Assembly: GCF_000524195.1 (NCBI RefSeq)
Contig: NW_020170424.1
Location: 348,644 to 412,643 of the forward strand
DNA: 64,000 bases
Origin: Echinococcus granulosus
Taxonomy: Eukaryota; Platyhelminthes; Cestoda; Cyclophyllidea; Taeniidae
Direction: 5' to 3'
Below the pieces are notes generated by a model that worked only from the letters and a program-made list of their open reading frames with translations, ran no database searches and was not told the origin of the DNA. Both the position numbers and the translations under genes were made by a program. Numbering within the stretch: position 1 is the first letter of the stretch; every line of letters begins with the position of its first letter. Below, piece by piece: positions 1 to 10,000 of the stretch.

Positions 1-1077
1 CCCAAGCAGAGTATTTTGTCAGAGCACAACGTGGTCAAAGGTGCGGGTGGATCATCTCCGTGCCACACATCCTCGTGACATACTTGGCCTGCCTCTAGTG
101 TGCACACCCACGTCATACACTCGGACATCCAGCCGCAAACATTCAATCGAGAGCATCAAAACAGGGAGTTTACTTGGTCGAGGGGACAGTAGGGTGCATG
201 AGTCGGCGCAAGGGGACGCAGAGAAAGAGCATTTCTGCAAGGTGACCATTCACCAAACGTTTAATGGAGGAGGAGCGTGAAACCGGACGACAAATGGCAA
301 TCGAAAAAATAAGTTTACCTTGTTCCTTGCCCCAGACAGTGTAACAAAAAAGTCGAACGCATCACAGACCACCCGGATGCTCCACTGCACTATCGAACTG
401 AACGTAACTGACTATTTGAAGGAGCCGATTGAGACAAGGAACCCATTTCAGGTGCTTGTGGCACAGAAGCTCAAACAAGGCGATCGTGGAGTCACGCACT
501 TGCGAAGCCACTAACTTCTGGACGAGTTAGTCCAACTCGGAGTGTTTACTGCAAAAAGCGTACCGTGATTTGATTTAATGACTAAAGACGGTTCGTTGGA
601 GGAAGGCTTTAGAAGGGGGAAAAAGACCTCAGTGCAAGAGGCCCCAATGCCATTGTGACTGACTGGCGTTAGACTGGCCGCGTTGTACAACGTGACGTTC
701 TGCCACTGACTTCATCAACCAGTCAATAGTTTGGCAGCGAACGTCACATCCCACACTGCTTCCTGAGACTTCTTCTCCTCGTGACTCACCGCTCCCGACT
801 GTTCTTAATCAACTCAGATTAGTGTTGGCACCTGAATTAGTCCATGCGCCTTCAACTTGTGCCTCGAGAGTAAGTCATCCTGCAAAGCATTTAACCTTTC
901 ACCTAAGTTCTGGAGAAATGCAAACTCCGGACACTTGAACCTTCCGGTCACTCTCACTGCTCACTGCCTTACCAGCACACGGTTGCCTTCATCACTTAGA
1001 AAAACCAACCATTAAAACAAGCCCCAATTTGACAGCTTCGGAGGGATGCAAGGAGACACACACACACTTTCACTCAC
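1..1077. other. Left end, no firm gene
   Basis: Apart from the possible exon at 341-514, nothing here can be supported. A short CA run lies at 1056-1067. The other open frames overlap on both strands and lack splice sites or recognisable sequence. Confidence 0.5.
341..514 (+). CDS. Possible plus-strand exon
   Basis: A strong acceptor-like tract ending TTGCCCCAG (333-341) precedes an open frame to TAA. The reading includes RMLHCTIELNVTDYLKEPIE and NPFQVLVAQKLKQ, which has the look of a ubiquitin-like beta-grasp start such as the first lobe of a FERM domain, but the match is loose. A competing minus-strand exon could end with the donor GTAAAC at 317-312. Neither is proven. Confidence 0.22.
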   Translation, partial: VTKKSNASQTTRMLHCTIELNVTDYLKEPIETRNPFQVLVAQKLKQGDRGVTHLRSH

Positions 1078-1143
1078 CTTGAAGAAGTCGAGCAGTTGAT
1101 CGGTAACGACCAGTGGTGCATCCAGAATGACATTGTTGACGTA
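1078..1143 (-). CDS. Isolated 66-nt exon, resembles the end of a PX domain
   Basis: Acceptor CTCCGCAG and donor GTGAGT frame exactly 22 codons in phase 0: YVNNVILDAPLVVTDQLLDF followed by Phe-Lys. The pattern of a Tyr/Leu-rich helix followed by Leu-x-x-Phe-Phe is like the closing helix of phosphoinositide-binding PX domains (sorting nexins, Tks-type adaptors). The rest of the gene was not found and would lie both left of the window and between 1144 and 3900. The family call is tentative; the exon itself is well framed. Confidence 0.45.
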
Positions 1144-1502
1144 CTGCGGAGTGAAGGCACAAAAAAGGAGTGACAAGTGTGAGCAAAGGCAACTGTCTAC
1201 GCACCCCCCACTACACTCTGCTGCATGTGGCGGTGAGGTGGACTTTTCCCGTGACACCACATTACACGAGGCTGACGTTGTCATCGAAGAGTGGTCAACA
1301 TCACTCGTGAAGTCTTCCTTCGTCTGCATGGCATTCAGTTGCCTGATTGGCAACTACTCCCTTGAGGCCACCATCAGCCTCACCAGCGTCAGCATTATCA
1401 GATGGCCAGATTTCACACGCACTTAGCCAACACACATGGAAATTGACGCCTACCACTCTCGTTGTCATTGTCATTACCTCGCTGTTTAAAACGCACATGC
1501 AA

Positions 1503-1528
1503 ACACATACACACACACACACACACAC
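1503..1528. repeat. CA dinucleotide microsatellite
   Basis: Nearly pure (CA)n. It is followed directly by a plus-strand open stretch to 1662 reading VIRDYASKELPDAVFEAVQT, which looks protein-like but is short and not assigned. Confidence 0.95.
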
Positions 1529-2120
1529 CCAAGGTTATTCGGGACTATGCGTCAAAAGAACTCCCCGATGCAGTGTTTGAGGCAGTTCAGACCGCAGTCT
1601 GGATATGCTGTGCTCACCGACTCAGTAACGTTAATGATTTGCGAGTCCTTCAGCGTGTGTGATGATTCAATCTACCAACCCCAGTGCCTTCCACCTGACC
1701 GCCCAAGTCCTCTCCGAGGCCTCTCCAACGACGTCATGAGATTTGTGAGGTAGGAACTAACTCTACCGTTTAATCTACTCTACATAAGGGCCAATGAGTG
1801 GTTAGCAAGAACCAAGTGCCATACCACCACGACGTGGCATCCGCCACCTCTCCAGCCTGGTGACCCCACAATGGGAACACACAGCAATACCATCATCTAC
1901 TCTATCGAACGCGGACAACAGGCCCTGACAATCGCTGCTCCTTATCACGCGGAGGCAAATCACATGAACGAATGGCGTCGTCTTGCCTGCACCTCCATTT
2001 TAGCGATGACAAATTCTCCAGACGTGTTTATTTAACCACACGCCACACACACACGCGGAGTGTTTGCTTGCAGCATAAACACACTCCACCAGATCCCACG
2101 AGATCAGCCATGTTGCATCC

Positions 2121-2351
2121 TCAAATTACGCCATAGTTGCAAGCTCCTTGCGGATTGTTCGAGTTGACAAGTTGGCATTTGCAGGAGGCGTAATAGATGG
2201 ATGTCCACTTCTGGTCTACCTTTATCTTCGTGGTTCGACCACCACTGCAGTTTCCAGGATGCCTCTTTATCCGCACAATCGCGTAGTCCTTTAGAGCGCC
2301 AATATTAGGCCCTTCTCCCCCGTACGCATTCCACTCCTTTAAACATATATT
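2121..2351 (-). CDS. Unassigned cysteine-rich ORF without ATG
   Basis: 76 open codons ending in TGA at 2121-2123. The reading includes ICLKEWNAYGGEGPNIG, IKRHPGNCSGGRTTKIKVDQ and WTSIYYASCKCQLVNSN, with four or more Cys, a CKC pair near the end and a glycosylation-type NCS. It resembles the C-terminal end of a small secreted, disulfide-bonded domain. There is no start codon, so it would be a last exon; the possible acceptors upstream (near 2333-2340) lack a good pyrimidine tract. It lies downstream of TOP3A on the same strand. Family unknown. Confidence 0.3.
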   Translation of the reverse strand, partial: NICLKEWNAYGGEGPNIGALKDYAIVRIKRHPGNCSGGRTTKIKVDQKWTSIYYASCKCQLVNSNNPQGACNYGVI

Positions 2352-2384
2352 TTACTCCTAAAGATTAGCCATCTATCAGTCCCT

Positions 2385-3125
2385 TGACTCATTTTTACAC
2401 CACTTCTCTGTCCATTTGTCCCACCATTCGATCAATTTTCATCCATGGCTTTCAAATCCGTCTTTTTTCCAATCTTACCGGTAACGTTGGCATGTCCTGT
2501 GGGTGGCCAGAGGAGAAGAATCAGGAATCTAGGGCGGGTCATTCGCATATGGCGTGCGCTGGTGACCAAAGCATTCATACTGATTCACGAGTGACGCAGT
2601 GGATCACCTGCGATTGCAGGTCGAGACTTCGTTCTTGCCTGCTTCCAACCTTAGAACAAGCAGTCAACTTCCGCACACCCATCACATTCGTCTACGGAGA
2701 GACCGTATTTGCCATCCTTTTAGAATGCCTTCATTTGCACAAAGCCATGGTCAGCTAAGGGGAGAAAAAGCGTAAAAGGCAGAGCATCTTTTCTACGCAA
2801 TACCTTCCATTCATCTCCAAACCATTGATACCTCTACTTCCAATCCATCACTGATCTCCAGTCCGTCAACCTCTGCTTCCCCGCCTCGCATCTTTACCAT
2901 GTTCTGATGTAGGAATTTCTGATCCATTTGCCCACCAATGTATCCGCCCTTGACCCATCTACTCACCGTCTCTCCATTCACTTGTTATCTCAACCATCTA
3001 CCCCGCCTCTGCTCTTCCAACCATTCGTTCAGCCGACTACCCGTCAATCTACTTGTTGCTCTCTACCAACCCACGCCTAACCCACCGTTCCACCGACTTC
3101 AACCACTTGTCGGCATATTTCTGCA
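2385..3125. repeat. Degenerate CATC/CCAT pyrimidine tract
   Basis: Loose, imperfect tetranucleotide-phase array (units like CATC, ACCC, ATCT) on the plus strand, with two denser parts (2385-2480 and 2790-3125). It lies in the gap 2352-3926 after the TOP3A end. Apart from it, no supported gene is seen there; a minus-strand stretch at 3496-3620 with donor-like GTATGT is open but unrecognised. Confidence 0.7.
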
Positions 3126-3926
3126 GACCAAGGGTAGCCACTGGTGGTGAATCTATTCAATTGACTTCGTATCTGGATTTGCTACAGCGACCGAGCTCAG
3201 GAAATAGGTAAGGAGAAGATGAGGAGAAAGGTGGAAGTTGAAACTCATTTCTGTCTTACAAATTACCTATTGAAGGCGAGTGTATTTTCAGGAACACTTC
3301 AATGTTGGAAACTCTCCTCAGCACTCACTGACCTATTCTGCTTCTGCCGGCACGACAAATTAACGAGGTCAAACGACTACCAATAATTGCAAGGATCATT
3401 GAGATCAAACGTCAACCATTCATTTCAAACTATCATGGCAGCAAATTATCCAGTCTAGCGACTAGGCAACATTCATCAAGATGGCGGACAGGCGAGATGG
3501 AGACCAACATACCTACACCAACCTTTTGGCAATGAGCCATGTTTTCGGTCAACGAAGGTAACCAAATCCAGTGAATGATAGAAAACTTCAACATCGTTGC
3601 CAAAATAACATGAAAACGTAATACAGGAAATGGTCTTGCCTTCAACAACACGATTCGCAGCTATCTCCCAAAAAACGCCACTCAACAGTCCCATACAAAA
3701 ATGGAGAGGCGGTAACGTCGACAAGGCGAATTTTAGTCGACTGGCAAAGCAGTAAAATAAAAACCTTTTTTACTGAAAAAAGTCTCCTTGAATAACATGA
3801 AAGTGTACACTAAAGGCGGACAACAGGGCTAATTTCTTACTAAAGGCAACAGGAGAGTAAACAAAAAGAGAAAATTTACAGAGAAGGTAGGGGGAAGAGT
3901 GGGACCTCATACGCGTGCGAAAACAC

Positions 3927-4045
3927 CTACTCCTGTGGGACCGAAGGACACCGATTGCGCGTGTGACCGGGAAGGTGGCAAATGCTGCATTTGCGAACAC
4001 CGCCACCGCCGCCACCAGTGCTGTGATTACGACGACTTCTGGAGC
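3927..4045 (-). CDS. TOP3A: TOP3A last exon, CCHC zinc knuckle
   Basis: Acceptor TTTCAG at 4046-4051 follows a pyrimidine-rich tract. The exon completes a split Gly codon, then gives a basic/Gly-rich linker and the knuckle CSICHLPGHTRNRC with C-x2-C-x4-H-x4-C spacing, and ends PSVPQE before TAG at 3927-3929. The same CxxCHxPGHTxxxC ending is known from animal TOP3A. The exon lies 819 nt beyond exon 18, and the shadow ORF covering it in another frame hides it from a simple ORF scan. Confidence 0.93.
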
Positions 4046-7000
4046 CTGAAAGAGAAGGGATTATCAGTGATAACACGTCTCCATGTTCACTTGTCAAATC
4101 ATAGAGACATCACTCCATCAAGCCACCCACACAGCACTTCATCCACATATGTAGGAATTCGTTTTTCTCTGGCACCCACTCATCTATCCACTAGCCCAAC
4201 AATCAAACCAACCACCACCTACCTGGTTAGGCATTCTTTCATCCCTTTATTCAATCAACCAGGCGTCAAATCATCCCTCAGCTCACCCACATTCACATTT
4301 ATTAGCCTAGTTTTAGAACCGTTTCCACAACTACCGACTTAGATATTCCATTCATTAATACGTCAACTTACTCCCCCATCTACCCGATCGTCTGTCCATG
4401 TATGGATACAACTATCCGGAAAACAATAGAACCAAATAACATCTAACCCACTTGTCAGTCCTCAGTTCGCCTACCAACCCATCATTTCATCTAGCCGTCT
4501 GTTCATGCCTTTGTTCACATAATCCAATAATATTTGATGAGTCCATCCAGCCGCTGCATCATTCAACAGAATCCACTTGATCACTCTATCGGTAGACCTA
4601 TCCACTAATCCATTCGATTTGCCCCCAGAGCGCATGCTCGGCCTTCAACAAACTACCTATCCATTGGTCCACCTATTCCATCGTTTAGGTGGTCCTACAA
4701 CCATAAATCGACATTTTTGTGCACCCGACCATCCATCCAACCACTTGCCCATCAGTCAGTCCACCTTCACGAATATCTTGCTAACCATGCTGCCTAAACA
4801 ACTAAGAGTTTCTGATAGCATCAATGATGTTTAATCAGCATGAGAATCGACTGACGCGGCTCACCAGCACCACCTAGTGGAGTTGTGGGCGGCCAACTCT
4901 CATCCTGATCAGCAAATGAGGGAGTGCTGATGCCAGTGCGAGGACCACGAGAACAGGAGGAAGGTCGGCCGGCAGCACCAGTGGGAGCAGTGTCTGCCCA
5001 TTGGAAGAAGTGACAGCCACTGCCACCACCGGGTGCACTGTTCGGACAGACGAGGAACTGACGACCACGGTTGGCTGTCGCCTGATTCACTGTCCGTCTA
5101 TGAAGTGCGGTTGGAAAAAAAGACCCAATCATTAATACACCCATCAATGCATTCATTCACTATCAAAGCCCTCCCCCCTTAGCCAGTTCTTCTGGCTGAC
5201 CATCCGACCACAGCATCATTCATTCATCTATCCGATAAGTTGTATAGATCCTCCAGTCTACCTATTTACACTTTTATCGGTAAATTTAAACATCCTTTCA
5301 TATACAAGATACAAAATTACCGGATTCATGAAGGTTAAAATTGAGTCAACAAACCTAACGGCAGGAAGACCGCACGAGCACATCACATTTCCATTGGATA
5401 AACCGACACCGGAATCCCCATTCAAAGAGTGATTTGGAGCGCTGCTTTGGGAGAAAAGATGCAAGGCATGACCACAGGATGCACAAGAGAAAGATTGTTA
5501 ATTAGAATCACTTAATCCCACCTCCCAGCTGAAGAGTCCTGCCAAAGGAAGAAGTTGCACACATTGGAGATATCGCCACACTTGTAGAATTTTTTACCTG
5601 CCACAAAAAAAGAATTAAACAATTTTGCCAACTTAATGCAACTGAGTAAAAATTATTTTCATGCAACCAACTCACCTTGGTTGGGACCAGCCTTGCGAAC
5701 GGTGAGGAGACGAGCTGGGATCCCACAACTGCACACGACGGGGTTGCTCTCATCGACACCATGACCGTCATTACCTTGGAAGTCATTTGCATTGAACGAA
5801 GAAGATGGGAGGAAGGCGAATGAATGACGGAGAGAGGGCAGTGCTGGTGGAAGGCTAGAATGCTAATAAGAAAGGCAAGTGTAAATGTTGAATCCTTTCA
5901 GCATCGTGCCCTAGTGATTACCAGATGCAGCACCTACTCACTTCCTTTCAGCAGCATCTTCAAAAGCTCAAACTACTGAGCGCAGCAGCATAAATGCACC
6001 GAATTTTAACGCATAGAACAACACGATGATGCTGGCAAACACGAATTTAGCAGGTTTCATAATTAATAAGAATCTATTCATAGAAATATTTTAAAGTTAA
6101 GGAAGCATTTGGATTTCGCTCAGTGAAATAATGCCTTGCAATGACCAGAGATGAACAAAACGAAATCAGGGTGGTTGATAGAGGATTCTGACGTACTTAT
6201 TCTGTTAGTCATAACTGCATCCACAAACTCATCCACTATTGCTCCGTATAAACCAACGCTGATCTAGGTGTAACGAAGTTCACCTATCCTCAGGATAGAT
6301 TGCTACCGACGATAACTTTATACGATCACACCAACCTGTGCCGATGACGCAGCTGTTAAAAAGCCACGATTGGGTTGGCGAGGAATGACGGAAGAAACCG
6401 GTCGTTGCTGCCCGGCGAGCGTCGAACAGAGGGCAGGGGGAGTTGTGGTAACCGAGGCGATGCGAATGCCGAAAGCCATTCGAAATTCCTCGTCACAGAA
6501 GAGGCAAGTTACGTATCTGTGATGTAAAATGGACAGGAAAATTGGTGTCTAGGTACCCTCTTGATAAAGGAAAATAAATAAAAAATGCTAAATGATCTCC
6601 AAAGATGTGTTGCATGTAGATGTATACAGACTGCCAGAGTTATCGGGAAAATTGCCAAATGTATTTGATGTTTGCATCGGCAAGCATCCTCAACGCTACC
6701 ATACAGATTATCAGACTTTGATCCTAAAAGGCCTCGCCCATTTACAATTCAAAAATAGCAATATTTTGATGGAATGATATGTTATTTTTGTATGAGATTT
6801 CTAAAGGAACACCAAAACCATAGTTTATCGTTCCGAATGCACTTTGTTATTTTAATATCAAATTTAATAATACATAAACAAAATCTGGAAAAAAAGCAAT
6901 ACTATAGCGCAAATCAACTCACTCCATGTCGGGATCCTCCTGCACATATCCACACGGCAACACCGTACCAAGTCGAAATTTGAGACCAACAAGCTTGCCA

Positions 7001-10000
7001 CGGCCAAAACAACTGGCACCATCAACTGACTTGCAAGGCACCGAGGGAAGAGTCCCCGTCACTCCCTGTCCTATTGTCGTGACAACGCGAGCAGCAGTCA
7101 CCCCATCGGGCAGCCAGATGGCAAACTTGCAGTCAGGGAACCCAGTGCATGAGAAGAACCACCGCGGCCTATGAAGTCGACGCTACTCATCAAATTTCAG
7201 TAAGCATAATATCCCAACCAATCCAATCTCAGTAGAACTGACCGATTCGCCGAGGACTGAGTGCTGACACCAGAGTCGATAGGATCTTGTGGACCCTTTT
7301 GACGAACTACGACGTCCTTTCCACAGGAAGGACAGGAACAGAGTTTCTGGTAAGCTTCTGTTCTCCTGCTTTCAGTGGGGTTATTTGTGGATTCTAAAAG
7401 TTTAACTGTAATTTTTTTCCTTAATCGAGGCATACCTGGAATGTTCTCTGCCTCCTGAGCAAGATGCTTGCCAATCGCCATGTCCAATTTTCGCGCCTCC
7501 CGGACAACCATCTCGTAAGCAGATTTGTACTTGGCCAACTGGGTTTGCAGAACCTCTAAAATGTTTACTTTAAGGGGGAATTTGGACCTGATCAATTACC
7601 TTCTTTTGTCTTTCGGCCTTCGCATATTCTACAGGTCAAGAAACAGACGTTATTTCATCACCTTCATGAATCTTATTAAACAGGGAGATTGAAGAGCTTA
7701 CGCCTTTAAGTCGACCTCTAGATCTGCGCGTAAGTAGGGCTTTGCAACTGCTAGATCCATTGAATCGTAACCTAAATTGAGGTAGACCAAAAACGAATTT
7801 ATTGACATTACATGGCATTATCGACACGTCAGGTCGCAATAGAAAATTGACAACTGAAGCGAAATTCAGATATGGAATTGACTTCAAAACGTCGATTGTG
7901 GAGCTAGCCTATGGCACTCACATGAAGATATATGTGGATTACGTAACAAGAGACAGTTCTGTCTCCTTCCCCCACCGGGTCCCGGCAAACTGAATCCAAT
8001 CCTGAAAAAGGTGGCCGCCATCGACAATGACAACAAAGTGACAAGAAAAATATTAACTATGAGTTTTAGCGCCAATTATTCTACTTATTTAAATTACTCC
8101 GCCTTTAGACAAAATTTCCAACAAACAGTCATTGGTATTTGAAGTGGACTCGTTGAAGAGTGTCTAGCTTTAAACAATACAAAGACGGTGAATCCTTCCC
8201 GCCCCTCAAAGTAGTTCACTAAGGGAAGTCAAATCCCAGATATAATGGAATCGACAGAGACGCATCACTGACGTTGGCGTCAAAGGTCATCTCATCTCTG
8301 TAAAAACTTGATGACTAGCATTCCTGGCTTCTTAGTACTTTTTCAAAGTACCGACTACATCGTAATCGCGCGAAGCGGCGAAGTAACTAGAGGGAGCGGC
8401 GATGATGACCCATGGAAGGAGAGGGGAGCATTGCGTTCAACTTGGTGGGCTCCCCAATGTCAGCGATTTGTGCTCTAGTCATGGCGGTGTGACTTTCGCG
8501 TCATGTCTATAGCCTCCCTGTTGGTGCTGCTTGTTACGGACGCAAAGAACAGCTCAGTGCGTCACATCGGCAAGCCTGAAGAGGCCAAGGCGATTTTTCC
8601 ATTATACCTAAATTTTCCACGCTATTTCATCCGTTGTAGAATGAACTATCTGTAACGTCTGCAACCCTAGCAAGTGTTCCAGTTTAGGATCTCCAGAAGT
8701 CCCCGCTTTCCCGAACTTGGGCTCTCATTCAATTTCTCTGACTGGCTAGTACCAAGTACAGGTAGACAATTAAATGCCACAGTAATCATCATAATACCAA
8801 GGCCAAGGTAGTAAATGTGTGGAAGTGGAACCACTCTCCGTCCGCAATAGTTAGCAAGCGATCACGTACGCACACGTTGTACACCCAGCTTACTCATCCG
8901 TAGAAAGTCTAGCTCTTAATTGCACCAATTTAGAGCTCAACAGGATGTAAGCTTATGCGCCCGTACAGCAAAAAAATTAATCTTTCGCACCTTCCACAAG
9001 TCCTATGCCGAGTTGACTAGGCGCCAGGAACTTGGTGTCTTGCAGAGCGACATACATGCGTTTTTTGATAGTCTCAATGTGCTCCGCGTGCGTGGCATCA
9101 GTTCCAATGCCATATTTGTCCATCAAGGCGATCAGATCCGCTTCAGTTAGGAGACTTGGTGCCGTTGTAGTGCCTTCAATCATCTGGAGGAAGTAAATAG
9201 CCACAGTTTTTACAGAATTGAACAATCGTTGGCTTAACTTTGAGTAAATTTTAAGCAGGTTCTTTCTTCCTCTATGTATTTTTTTTACCATTCTCTTCCG
9301 TAAGGGCAACAGAACCAGATCCAACACGTCTTCTCCTTGCCAATTTTGATTTAGCCAAAGGATAAATTAATAACGAAACTCTCTGTCCACCCACTTATCC
9401 CATATTTACTCACCAAGTTATCCCAAACATCTTCTTCATGCATCCCGACTCCATCTAGCCGTTCGTTCAGTTTCCATCAATCCCCCCCGGCCCCATACAC
9501 CTCATTTGATTCCATTCTATCATTATTAATTTCAGTTTCACCACTTCCACTTCGTCTACTTTAGGGTAACCGGTGGTCAAATAACTTCAAAATCACCTCG
9601 ATCTTGTCTGGAGTGACGAGCTCTCCCAACTTAAAAGCAGGCATGTATCGTTCACTCCAACTCTCGTAGGGATGGTACACCTCCAAGTAGTTCCGACTGT
9701 GGATGACCAGTCCTCGTGCCTCAAACACTTCACCTGTATCCAACGACGATGCGGCGGTAGAATCCGCTGAGCCTAACATCAGGCGCACCGTGGTCTCTGC
9801 ACCCTTAGCGTCGTCTGAGAGACAGGCGAGGAAGTGACGTGTGATGAGTTCGTACAGACGCGCCTCATTACCCTGGGAAAGGAATAATGATTTGCCGAGT
9901 AAGAACTAATGCAAGAACTAGTCGTGGAAGGTATTTCAGCCGATCAGGCCGTCGGAAAATTATGCAGATATCATGGAAAGCGAAGAAACTGAGGTCCACT

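Noticed and set aside
2938..3150. Plus-strand ORFs in the CATC tracts (also at 25654-25890 and 63011-63333)
   Set aside because: They consist of translated simple repeats (His/Pro/Ser/Leu words) and have no gene features.
3899..4342. 147-codon plus-strand ORF, cysteine-rich at its start
   Set aside because: Its Cys-rich start is the antisense of the TOP3A CCHC exon, and the rest is translated repeat tract.
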